Source: Niveibacterium terrae (GTDB taxonomy: Bacteria > Pseudomonadota > Gammaproteobacteria > Burkholderiales > Rhodocyclaceae). Taken from it: a stretch of DNA of 64,000 nt. The position numbers were made by a program, and so were the translations under genes. The stretch is from NCBI RefSeq assembly GCF_048213115.1, contig NZ_CP172404.1, positions 2,914,001 through 2,978,000 on the forward strand, written 5' to 3'. Shown piece by piece: positions 1 to 8,328 of this stretch. Under the pieces are notes generated by a model, which made no database searches, was not told the origin of the DNA, and was given only the letters and a program-made list of their open reading frames with translations. Each line of letters begins with the position of its first letter. The first letter of the stretch is position 1.

Positions 1-1
1 G

Positions 2-235
2 ATCTTCAACAGCAGCACACCGCGGCTCCGAGCGGCCCTGGCCGGATTCGGCCTGGCTTTCCTGCCCGAGGATGTCGCGCTCGAACACGTCGCCGCCGGG
101 CGCCTGGTCCGGGTGCTCGACGACTGGTGCCAGCCTTTTTCGGGCTACCACATCTACTATCCGAGCCGGCGCCAGTCCTCACCCGCGTTCGCGCTGCTCG
201 TCGATGCCTTGCGCTACAAAGGCAAGGTTCGTTGA
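2..235 (+). CDS. LysR-family transcriptional regulator, C-terminal fragment (cut by window edge)
   Basis: The frame opens at the window edge and ends at a TGA at 233-235, giving about 77 residues. The text (FNSSTPRLRAALAGFGLAF, then LPEDVA and a Tyr-Pro-Ser-Arg near the end) is typical of the last part of the effector-binding domain of LysR regulators of the CrgA-like clade, where a conserved LP.D.V.....G.LV.VL segment precedes the final strand. The DNA-binding part lies outside the window, so the target genes cannot be inferred. Confidence 0.8.
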   Translation: MFNSSTPRLRAALAGFGLAFLPEDVALEHVAAGRLVRVLDDWCQPFSGYHIYYPSRRQSSPAFALLVDALRYKGKVR

Positions 236-285
236 TAGTCGCGCATCAGTTCTTTCTCAGGTCATAGGCGTTACGGCGCAACGAA

Positions 286-1032
286 TCATCTTTTCCGGAA
301 TGCGCCGATCGCCGACAGGAGCCCGGAACGAAGCCTCCCGGGCGAGCGCTTCCGGCTCGTGTGCCATTGCAGCGCATAGTACGCCAAGCACGCATATAGA
401 CCCACGATTGATAGGTACTGAATAAAAAAACCGGCAACAGATCCATCAAAATCCCAGTAGTCGAAGGAGTAATAGGCAGTCAGTTTCGACAGAACGCCCC
501 GCTCGAATGAAGCATGGATTCCGGCGATGGCGATGGCCGCTGAAAAGGCCCGCAGCGCGAAGCGGCGAAGGCGCGAAGACCTCGCACATCCCAGCAGATT
601 CCTCGCCTCTGCGAGGACTGTTTTCCAGTGCAGCCCCAAATGGACCGCCATCAGGATCAGAAACCAGTAAGCCGCCGCGGTGTGAAGTTCACGGGACAAG
701 GCATGGAATTCGAAACCCGCGAGCGAAGAGAGCAAATGCGAATTGAGCAGCCCACTGAGAATCAGCAGCAGCGCGGCGGCCAGCAGCAGGGCATTGACGC
801 TGACGCGGGCCCGGCGCAATCCGTTGTAGCGGCCTTTGTGCAGAGTCTGGAACCACTGCCAGTTCAAGCCACCGTGCACGAGGAACAGGATCAGCATCCC
901 TATCCCGATCAGCTCATGCGCCAGATTCCCGGTGAGCGGATAGGCAAACTCGACGAGGATCAGCGCAAGCATCAAAGCATCGAGCGACAGCCTCTTGATC
1001 AATCTCCGGCTCACGCGCGTATTCGGTTTCAT
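286..1032 (-). CDS. DUF4405-type membrane protein
   Basis: A 248-residue integral membrane protein with about six hydrophobic segments. Histidines sit in or next to helices (NLAHELIG, LFLVHGG, RELHTAAA, MAVHLGLHW), a pattern typical of DUF4405 proteins, which resemble small b-type cytochromes. Haem binding is inferred, not shown. The ATG at 1032 is preferred over one 42 bases upstream because an AAGGGA ribosome-binding site lies about 10 bases before it. It stands alone between a LysR gene and an aldehyde dehydrogenase, and no redox partner is adjacent. Confidence 0.65.
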   Translation of the reverse strand: MKPNTRVSRRLIKRLSLDALMLALILVEFAYPLTGNLAHELIGIGMLILFLVHGGLNWQWFQTLHKGRYNGLRRARVSVNALLLAAALLLILSGLLNSHLLSSLAGFEFHALSRELHTAAAYWFLILMAVHLGLHWKTVLAEARNLLGCARSSRLRRFALRAFSAAIAIAGIHASFERGVLSKLTAYYSFDYWDFDGSVAGFFIQYLSIVGLYACLAYYALQWHTSRKRSPGRLRSGLLSAIGAFRKR

Positions 1033-1170
1033 CTCACGACATCCCTTCGCATCTAAAAATACCCGGGGCGGCAAAGCCCCGGGGTCTGCCTTGATGCGGC
1101 GTCAGAGAAAAGCCGATGCGCTTTGTTCATGGCGTCTCATCGAGAGATAGCCAAATCTACGCTCGGCGGC

Positions 1171-2562
1171 TCAGAAAGCGGCATCGATGTCGGCAACCGC
1201 GATCAGCTTGTGATTGACGAATTCCATCAATCCGAGGTCGATCAGCTCTCGTCCATGCCCCGAACGGCGAATGCCACCGAAGGGCAGATCGGCTTTGACC
1301 ATGGTTGGATGATTGACGAAGACCATGCCCGTCGAGATCCGCGCGGCGACCTCCGCACCATGCCGGGTATCGGCTGTGAAGACCGAGCCGCCCAGGCCGA
1401 ACGGGGAGTCGTTGGCGATCCGGATCGCGTCTTCCTCGTCCCGGGCACGCAGCAGCATCGAGACCGGGCCAAAGAACTCCCAGCGGTAGGCCGGATTGTC
1501 CGGAGTCACTTCGCTCAGAATGGTCGGCCGAACGAAAGCGCCCATCCGAGGAACGTCCGCCCCCACTTCGGTCGCCTTCGCGCCATAAGAGACGGCCTGC
1601 TGGATCTTCTCGCGCACTTCGAGCGCGGCCTGCCGGGAAGACAGCGGCGCCAGGGTCGTCGCCGGATCGGCGGGATCCCCCATGCGCAGCTGCGCGACTT
1701 TCGCAGAGTACTGGCGCAGGAACTCGTCGTAGATCTCGTCGACGATGATCATGCGCTTTGAGGACACGCAGACCTGGCCACCATTCCAGTGCCGTCCGAA
1801 AACGGCCCAATCGACGGTCTTCGCAAGATCGGCATCGGCCAGCACCACGAAGGCATCGGCGCCGCCCAGTTCCAGAGTCGCTTTCTTGAGCGCCTTGCCC
1901 GCCAGAGAAGCCACTGAGGCTCCCGCCTCTTCGGAGCCGGTGAAGGCCAGACCGTGCACGCGCGGATCGTTGATGATCGTTTCGATCTGAGCGCGCGTCG
2001 CGTACAGATTCTGGAATCCGCCCTTGGGGAGTCCGGCGTCCAGCATCAGCTTTTCAAAGGCCGCAGCGCATTGGGGCACGTTGGAAGCGTGCTTGAGCAG
2101 CATCGTGTTCCCGGCCGAGAGCTGGGGCGCGATGATGCGGGCAATCTGGTAATAGGGGAAATTCCACGGCTCGATGGCCAGCAGAACGCCCAGCGGCTCG
2201 TGGACCACTTTGGCCTCCAGCACCGCGGCATCGCTCGACTCGAGCTTGCTCGGGCGCAGCAGCGCCTCGGCATGGACGGCGTAGTACTCGAGGATCTGCG
2301 CCGACAGTTCTACTTCGGCTTCAGCCTCACCGGCCAGCTTGCCCATCTCCAGCGTCAGCAGCGCGGCGAAGCTCCGCTTTTGCCGGCGCAGCAGCACCGC
2401 GGCGTTGCGCATCACGGCAGCGCGCTGCGCGAAGGTGCTCGTCTTCCAGGCTTGAAAAGCCTGATCGGCCGCAGTGATCGCCGACTCGACTCCGGCATCG
2501 GTTGCAAACGGAAAGCTCTGGACAAGCTCGCCGGTATACGGATTGATCGTTTCGTAACTCAT
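1171..2562 (-). CDS. NAD(P)-dependent aldehyde dehydrogenase (succinate-semialdehyde dehydrogenase-like)
   Basis: A full-length 463-residue ALDH-superfamily enzyme oxidising an aldehyde to the acid with NAD(P)+. The catalytic elements are visible: Asn134 in EPWNF, the general base Glu231 in ELGGADAF and the nucleophile Cys265 in GGQVCVSSKR. The short N-terminus and overall length fit the Sad/YneI-type succinate-semialdehyde dehydrogenase group. The exact substrate is inferred from family resemblance only. It is followed upstream by an aldo/keto reductase gene on the same strand, so the two may form a small aldehyde detoxification or alcohol metabolism unit. Confidence 0.85.
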   Translation of the reverse strand: MSYETINPYTGELVQSFPFATDAGVESAITAADQAFQAWKTSTFAQRAAVMRNAAVLLRRQKRSFAALLTLEMGKLAGEAEAEVELSAQILEYYAVHAEALLRPSKLESSDAAVLEAKVVHEPLGVLLAIEPWNFPYYQIARIIAPQLSAGNTMLLKHASNVPQCAAAFEKLMLDAGLPKGGFQNLYATRAQIETIINDPRVHGLAFTGSEEAGASVASLAGKALKKATLELGGADAFVVLADADLAKTVDWAVFGRHWNGGQVCVSSKRMIIVDEIYDEFLRQYSAKVAQLRMGDPADPATTLAPLSSRQAALEVREKIQQAVSYGAKATEVGADVPRMGAFVRPTILSEVTPDNPAYRWEFFGPVSMLLRARDEEDAIRIANDSPFGLGGSVFTADTRHGAEVAARISTGMVFVNHPTMVKADLPFGGIRRSGHGRELIDLGLMEFVNHKLIAVADIDAAF

Positions 2563-2628
2563 TGTCTAGTCCTCTATATTTGAAATTTTCTGCACTCCTC
2601 CGCACCGCACGGAAGAGATTTGTTTGAT

Positions 2629-3480
2629 TCAGATTTCGTAGTGGACGCCACCCAGCCACTTGACCATTTCAGGATCGCGATGAGAGAAGAAACAGCTCTC
2701 GCGCGTATCCAGCGCGGCTATCCTGTCCATATCCGCGGCACTCAATTCGAAACCGAAGACATCGAAATTTTCAACAATTCTCGCCTTGCTGACAGACTTC
2801 GGAATGACGACTACGTCCCGCTGGATCAACCAGCGCAACACGATCTGAGCGACGGATTTTCCGTATTGGCGGGACAAGGACTGCAGCGTCTCGTTCTCAA
2901 ACAGATTGTTTCGGCCTTCCGCAAACGGAGCCCAAGACTCGATCTGCACCTTGTTGTGATGCATGAACTGGGCACTGCTGGTTTGCTGGCAGAACGGATT
3001 GGTTTCCACCTGATTGACGGCGGGCGGAACTTCGTTGTGCACGATCAGATCCATCAGGCGATCGGGCTGAAAATTGCTGACGCCAATCGCGCGAATCCTG
3101 CCCTCTTTGTACAATTCCTCCATCGCCCGCCAAGAACCATAAACGTCTCCGCAAGGCTGGTGGATCAGGTAGAGATCCAGATAGTCGAGATCGAGGCGCT
3201 CGAGGGATTTGGCGAATGCCTTTTTGGTGCGTTCATAGCCCGCATCCTGAATCCACAGCTTGGTCGTGATGAAGAGATCCTCGCGCGGCACAGCGCTGCG
3301 CGCGATCGCCCTGCCAACTGCCTCTTCGTTGAGATAGGCCGCCGCGGTATCGATCAGCCGATACCCGGTCGCCAGCGCATCGACTACCGCCTGTTCGCAT
3401 TGGGCCTCATCCCTGATCTGATAGACGCCAAAACCAAGAACAGGCATTGCAACGCCGTTGTTGAGGATGACTTTTTTCAC
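2629..3480 (-). CDS. Aldo/keto reductase
   Basis: A 283-residue cytosolic NADPH-dependent carbonyl reductase of the 2,5-diketogluconate reductase/YeaE type. The catalytic tetrad reads Asp44 and Tyr49 (DTAAAY), Lys74 (TTKLW) and His107 (LIHQP). The cofactor phosphate-binding segment near the C-terminus is IPKSVSKARIVEN. The open frame extends 69 codons further upstream. A GTG at 3480 is chosen because GAAGGA lies just before it and homology begins there (KKVILNNG). It is co-directional with the aldehyde dehydrogenase gene 66 bases downstream. Confidence 0.85.
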   Translation of the reverse strand: MKKVILNNGVAMPVLGFGVYQIRDEAQCEQAVVDALATGYRLIDTAAAYLNEEAVGRAIARSAVPREDLFITTKLWIQDAGYERTKKAFAKSLERLDLDYLDLYLIHQPCGDVYGSWRAMEELYKEGRIRAIGVSNFQPDRLMDLIVHNEVPPAVNQVETNPFCQQTSSAQFMHHNKVQIESWAPFAEGRNNLFENETLQSLSRQYGKSVAQIVLRWLIQRDVVVIPKSVSKARIVENFDVFGFELSAADMDRIAALDTRESCFFSHRDPEMVKWLGGVHYEI

Positions 3481-3667
3481 GCGTATTCCTTCAATTGTGT
3501 CGGCTTCGGATCCTTGACGGGCAAGGACGGCGGGGGAGGCGGCGAAGCCATTTCCATGTTTGACAGAGGAACATCCTGGCAACTGAGCCCTCTCGCCCCC
3601 CCTTGGTGGAGAGGAACAATCTACCGAGGACGGCGGCGTTTGATTAGCCGCCACAGCGCGCATGGAC

Positions 3668-5020
3668 TTATGAACTGAAGTCATCAATCAGGGAGAGCGC
3701 GCCCACACCGGCCTTGCGCGCGACGACAAACAGGCCTGCAACCGGTTTGCCGAGTTCAAAGCGGATGTCGACAGCCGTAATCGAGAGAAGCTCGAAGCCC
3801 GCCGCGATGAATGCCGTCTCGACGTATTCCCGACTGTGGCTATAGCGACCGCTCGGATTCAGTTTGAAGCCGGACCGGCACTCCTCGACCGAAGCCATCA
3901 GCAAACCGGCGTCGCCGAGCGCGCCCGCCGCAGCCATAAGGAACGGGGTCAGATCACCAAAATAGATGAAGGTATCGGCCGCCGCGACGAGATCGAAGCG
4001 CGCCACCGCCGCGGAGAGGTAGGCCACGACTTCGCCTTTAACGAGCTCGGTGTAGTGGCCCTTTTCCCCGGCAAGCGCCAGACTCTTTCCCGACAAATCC
4101 ACGCCGACCATGTTCCGGGAAAACGGTGCAAGATGAGGCCCGCAAAGCCCCGTGCCACATCCTGCGTCGAGAACGCGCAGCGAATTGGCCGGCACCGCCA
4201 GTTTCGTCAGCGCCAGACCGACCCTCTCCGGGATGCAGTAGGCGAGATCCCTGAGCAGATTCGCGTCAAAATCCCTGGCCGTATTGTCGAAATGCGTTTC
4301 GAGGTAGGCGTCAGAGGCTCGAATTGGCACATCATGGCCCGAACAGGAGGCCCAGAGATGCCGCGCGATCGGGTTGTCCGGCTCCTCCTGCAACCAGGAA
4401 TGATAGATTTCCGCCGCCTCGCCGATTCTGCCCAGCGTGTAATAGGCTGTGCCGAGCATTTTTTTAGGCTTGTCGGAACTTGGGCGCAAAACATAGGCCG
4501 AGCAATAGCTATGAGCGGCTTCCTCGCTTTTGCCCTGCCGGGTTTGAACATGGCCCAGATTGATCAGCGCATCCTCGAACCGCGGGTCGAGAAAAAGGGC
4601 ATTCTCGAAAGCCGTCCCGCTCTCCTCCAGTTGATCCTCGCGCAGCAGCACGGCCCCCAGATTGTTCCAGACGACAGGATCTTCTGAATCGATCTGCAGC
4701 GCAGCGATGAACGTCTGGGCGGCTTCAGCATTGCGCCCCTGGGCGGCGAGCAGATTCCCCAGGTTGTTATGCCAGCCACTCGCGTCCGGAACCAGATCCA
4801 GGGATTTGCGCACCAGCGCGACGGCTTCATCGGGCCGGCCTTTCTGGCTCAGCAGAATGCCGAGGTGATGCAGTGCGTCGGGATGGTCAGGCGAGCGCTG
4901 CAAGACAAGGCGAAATTGCGACTCGGCTTCGTCCAGCCGCCCCGCCTGCTGTGCACTCAATGCGCATTCAATAGCAGCGCGGGCGGCGAAACTGTCAGGC
5001 AGGGGATCTTGTGCGGACAT
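3668..5020 (-). CDS. TPR-repeat protein with C-terminal SAM-dependent methyltransferase domain
   Basis: About 450 residues. The N-terminal half is a run of tetratricopeptide repeats (about six, each with the G..L......A...F..AL pattern). The C-terminal half is a class I methyltransferase with the SAM-binding motif VLDAGCGTGLCG near residue 285 and a downstream VGVDLSG. Its substrate is unknown; TPR-methyltransferase fusions of this type often act on proteins or glycans. The ATG at 5020 is used. A GTG at 5053 is an alternative start with no better ribosome-binding site. About 250 bases without a recognisable feature separate it from the divergent rarA-like gene. Confidence 0.75.
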   Translation of the reverse strand: MSAQDPLPDSFAARAAIECALSAQQAGRLDEAESQFRLVLQRSPDHPDALHHLGILLSQKGRPDEAVALVRKSLDLVPDASGWHNNLGNLLAAQGRNAEAAQTFIAALQIDSEDPVVWNNLGAVLLREDQLEESGTAFENALFLDPRFEDALINLGHVQTRQGKSEEAAHSYCSAYVLRPSSDKPKKMLGTAYYTLGRIGEAAEIYHSWLQEEPDNPIARHLWASCSGHDVPIRASDAYLETHFDNTARDFDANLLRDLAYCIPERVGLALTKLAVPANSLRVLDAGCGTGLCGPHLAPFSRNMVGVDLSGKSLALAGEKGHYTELVKGEVVAYLSAAVARFDLVAAADTFIYFGDLTPFLMAAAGALGDAGLLMASVEECRSGFKLNPSGRYSHSREYVETAFIAAGFELLSITAVDIRFELGKPVAGLFVVARKAGVGALSLIDDFSS

Positions 5021-5308
5021 TGGAGCGATCAGGGGGGAAGGAGCGGAACGCACTCTATGTCGATTGCCCTCACCGGACTAGTCCATCAGGCATTGAACGA
5101 GAAACAATCAAAAATTGATGGTCTGCGGGCTCTCACTGTGTTATCGATCCATGCAGCCAGATGCCCCTCTGGCCCCGGGACCCGGCAAGATCCCTCCGGC
5201 GGTCGCTGAAAGATGATTAAATGTGTGCTCCTCGATCAGGCCACTCGGCCTTTCACAAACTGCGCCCGCATGAGCCGGGCGATTCAGGACCGATTTCCGG
5301 GAACAGGC

Positions 5309-6556
5309 ATGTCCGTTAGCGATGGTTCGGCCGGGCCTTTGGCCGAAACCCTGAGACCCAAGAGCCTCGATCAGGTTTTTGGTCAGTCCGACTTGCTGGG
5401 CAAAGGCCAACTTTTCCGGCGCGCGCTCGAGTCAGGCAAGCCGCATTCGATGATCCTCTGGGGACCACCGGGGACCGGCAAGACGACTCTGGCCCGATTG
5501 GCCGCTCAGGCGGCCGGCGGTGACTTCATCGCCTTGTCCGCGGTGATCGCCGGCATCTCCGATATCCGCGCCGCGGTGGAGCGGGCGCGCTTCAATTCGG
5601 CGAAAGGGCAAGCGACCATCCTGTTCGTCGATGAAATCCATCGCTTCAACAAGACCCAGCAGCAAGCCCTGCTGCCTCACGTCAAAAGCGGATTGCTCAC
5701 GCTGTTCGGCGCGACGACCGAGAATCCCTCGTTTTCGCTCAGCCCGGCCCTGCTCGCCCAGACCCGGCTTTATATCCTGAAATCGCTATCGAGCAGCGAA
5801 CTGCGCAAACTGCTGGATAGCACCCTAAAAAGAATCCTGGGCCACCTGAGATTCAGCGAGGATGGTCTGAAAATGATCATCGATCATGCCGATGGTGACG
5901 CGCGAAGACTTTTGAACCTTCTCGAGCAATGCGCCACAGCCGCCGGGGCGAGCGGCCGCACGGAGATCTCGACGGATTTCATCCAGCCCCTTCTTCCTCC
6001 CGGCAGGCGGCGCTTCGACAAGGGAGGGGACCATTTCTACGACCAGATCTCCGCACTGCACAAGTCGGTCAGGGGATCGAACCCCGATGCCGCGGTCTAT
6101 TGGCTCTGCCGTATGCTCGATGGGGGCGCCGATCTTCGCTATCTGGCTCGGCGAATCCTGTGCATGGCGAGGGATGACGTGGGGCTCGCCGATCCCCGCG
6201 CGCTGCAGATCAGCAGCGCGGCCGCGGCGACTTGCGAACACGAGGACCGTCTGGACGGCGAAATTGCTCTTTGTCAGGCGGTGATCTATCTGGCCGCCGC
6301 GGACAAGAGCAACGCCAGCGCGACCGCTTTCATGCAAGCGAGAGCCTATGCGGCGCAGAACAGGGATTTCGGGTTTCCCGCCCGCCTGCGCCGCCACGCG
6401 GAGGATCGGTCACCGGCCGATCCGCGGACCTTCTTCCCGGACCGGATGCCGACTCCTCGCTGGTATCAGCCCGCCCCCAGAGGACTGGAGGTCGATATCG
6501 CGGAAAAGATGAGGCTCTTGAAGGAACGGGAGGCCGGGATCAACGGAGGCAGCTAG
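5309..6556 (+). CDS. rarA: RarA/MgsA-like replication-associated recombination AAA+ ATPase, variant C-terminus
   Basis: A 415-residue AAA+ clamp-loader-like ATPase acting at stalled replication forks. The Walker A motif GPPGTGKTT spans residues 52-60 and Walker B is ILFVDEIHRFNK. The sensor region GATTENPSF and the family-specific FYDQISALHKS....D.A.YWLCRML segment are present. The C-terminus is unusual: the GYG-KGY-YAHD block that normally follows the PARLR segment is missing and replaced by a shorter divergent stretch before PRWYQPAPRGLE. The start at 5309 is chosen because an upstream GGGA precedes it and homology starts soon after. The stop codon overlaps the stop of the convergent UbiB-like relic. 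Confidence 0.8.
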   Translation: MSVSDGSAGPLAETLRPKSLDQVFGQSDLLGKGQLFRRALESGKPHSMILWGPPGTGKTTLARLAAQAAGGDFIALSAVIAGISDIRAAVERARFNSAKGQATILFVDEIHRFNKTQQQALLPHVKSGLLTLFGATTENPSFSLSPALLAQTRLYILKSLSSSELRKLLDSTLKRILGHLRFSEDGLKMIIDHADGDARRLLNLLEQCATAAGASGRTEISTDFIQPLLPPGRRRFDKGGDHFYDQISALHKSVRGSNPDAAVYWLCRMLDGGADLRYLARRILCMARDDVGLADPRALQISSAAAATCEHEDRLDGEIALCQAVIYLAAADKSNASATAFMQARAYAAQNRDFGFPARLRRHAEDRSPADPRTFFPDRMPTPRWYQPAPRGLEVDIAEKMRLLKEREAGINGGS

Positions 6557-6941
6557 GGCCGGCGGGAGCGGCCAATCACGGTCGCGAGCATCCCGAAAAT
6601 CCCCAGAGTGATCCTGATGGAACCGACAAGGTGCTTTCCGAAGTGTTCATGCGGAGTCAGGATCAGCACAAAGCGCCACAGACCACCAGAGTCGCGTAAA
6701 TGATCGCCCCAGCCAACTGCTCGACATTGCGGCTGAGGCGCTCGCCCAGGGCTTCGAGCGCAGGCAGACGGCCCAGATCGCCTTCGGAGACCCGATGGAG
6801 AATGCGCCGCAGATCGTTTGGCTCATCGCCCATCAGCCGTGCCACGTCGCGCAACCTTGCCCGCCTCTTCCTTGCCCCTCTACTGGGAAAAAGTCCCACC
6901 GTCAAACGGGAAATCTGTTCGCGGAACGATTCCATGTATTC
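6553..6941 (-). pseudogene. UbiB/AarF (ABC1-kinase)-like C-terminal remnant, frameshifted
   Basis: On the minus strand, from about 6935 downward, the translation reads FREQISRLTVGLFPSR, then LRDVARLMGDEPNDLRR, then a predicted transmembrane segment AGAIIYATLVVCGAL, and stops early at 6663. Removing one T from the TTT near 6669-6671 lets the frame continue as VLILTPHEHFGKHLVGS with a second membrane segment ITLGIFGMLATVIG and a stop at 6553-6555. A paired-helix C-terminus like this is typical of UbiB/AarF proteins. The kinase domain itself is absent, so this is a fragment. The family assignment is moderately sure; the frameshift is directly visible. Confidence 0.5.
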
Positions 6942-7050
6942 GTAGGTCGGCGCGCACCGTTGCAAAAATGCACCCGTTCGCGCACCTGATGCTCTCTGTC
7001 CGGCCTGCTTGGTTTGCCGAATCCGACCTTTACCCTTGGACATCTGCACC

Positions 7051-7958
7051 GTGACCTGGACACTTTCTCCCGCACAAAAACTGGCAGTTCTGTCGATCGC
7101 TACGTCGATTGCCACGCTGTCCCTGAAGTTCGGTGCTTACTTTCTGACCAATTCGGTCAGTCTCTATTCGGATGCAGTCGAGTCCTTCGTCAACCTGGTC
7201 GCCGCAAGCGTTGCCCTGATCGTATTGATCGTCGCGGAACGTCTCGCGGATCGCTCCCACCCCTGGGGGCATGACAAGGCGATGTACTTTTCCAGTGGAT
7301 TGGAAGGCGCTTTGATTCTTGTCGCCGCCTTTTCGATCGGGTGGGCGGCTCTGCAGCGAATGTTTTCTCCGGAGCTTCCCGGCCAGATCGGTCTGGGGAT
7401 TGCGATCTCACTGCTGGCCTCTTTGCTCAATGCGATCGTTGCAACTGTTCTGCTGCGTTATGCCCGCCGGCACGACGGCATCGTGCTCGAAGCAGACGCC
7501 CATCACCTGCTGACGGATGTCTGGACCTCGGTCGGAGTTGTTATTGCGTTGGGCGTCCTGATCTTCAGGCCCGAGTGGAAAATCCTTGAGCCGGTGGTTG
7601 CTCTGCTGGTCGCAGCGAACATCGTCAAGACCGGCATCAGTATCCTGCGCCGCTCTGCAGACGGTCTGATGGACGCCGCATTGCCCGCGGAGGATCTGGC
7701 TGCGATAGAAAGCGCAATCACCCCCCCCTGCCCGAGTTCGCCCGCCACACGTCACTGCGAGCCAGAAAATCGGGAGCCATTCGACATGTCGAGTTCAAGC
7801 GTCTGATGCCACCGGAGACAAGCGTGGCCGTCAGCCACCCCCTGTGTGATGCACTGGAACAAGCGATCACCCGCGTATTCGAGAAAACGGATACCGTGAT
7901 TCATGTCGAACCGTTCAGCGAAAACCCGTCCTCCGATATTTCGACTCAAAGGAACTGA
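7051..7958 (+). pseudogene. Cation diffusion facilitator (FieF-like) transporter, frameshifted at a C8 run
   Basis: An inner-membrane divalent metal/proton antiporter of the CDF family. Visible features are the first metal-site region (NSVSLYSDAVES), the HPWGHDK loop, and the second metal site DAHHLLTD.....G. The frame runs to a stop at 7806, but after the run of eight C at 7721-7728 it stops resembling the family. Shifting frame there restores LPEFARHTSLRARKSGAIR, VEFKRLMPPE and the conserved terminal HVEPF, ending at the TGA 7956-7958, two bases before the next gene. The GTG at 7051 is the likely start; 7009 is possible. Either this is a real mutation or a homopolymer sequencing error. Confidence 0.75.
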
Positions 7959-7960
7959 CC

Positions 7961-8265
7961 ATGCTTTGTCCCGCCTGCAAGACCATTGAACTCGCGATGA
8001 CCGAACGTCAAGGCATTGAAATTGACTACTGCCCGAGCTGTCGAGGCGTCTGGCTGGATCGCGGAGAACTCGACAAGATCATCGAACGAACACTCCTGTC
8101 CGAGCGCCCCCCATCAACAGCACCATCGCCGTATCAATCCAAGTCACGGAATCCGGGTGGGGCCGCCACGACGAACGTGGTCGCGATGAGCATGGCCACG
8201 ATGAGCATGGTCGCGGGCACAACGAACACCGCCGCTCTTCGTTCTGGCGAGATTTGTTCGATTGA
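7961..8265 (+). pseudogene. TFIIB-type zinc-ribbon protein, frameshifted
   Basis: A short protein with two CxxC pairs (Cys3/Cys6 and Cys24/Cys27) in the pattern LCPAC...YCPSCRGVWLDRGELDKI, typical of zf-TFIIB family proteins of unknown function. As read, the frame runs to 8332 with a non-family tail. Adding a base in the GGGG at about 8158-8161 gives a His/Asp/Glu/Arg-rich linker followed by SSFWRDLFD and a stop at 8263-8265, the usual end of this family. It follows the CDF transporter by two bases, so the two are probably co-transcribed. The His-rich linker hints at metal binding (inference). Confidence 0.6.
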
Positions 8266-8328
8266 GGTCACACGCACTCCGCATCCAGGGCAATCGCAGC
8301 GTCACGGCACAATCCCGAGCAACTCAGT

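Noticed and set aside
3560..3625. Inverted repeat CCCTCTC...GAGAGG in the gap before the aldo/keto reductase
   Set aside because: Short and imperfect with a run of C. No promoter, terminator or repeat family could be supported.
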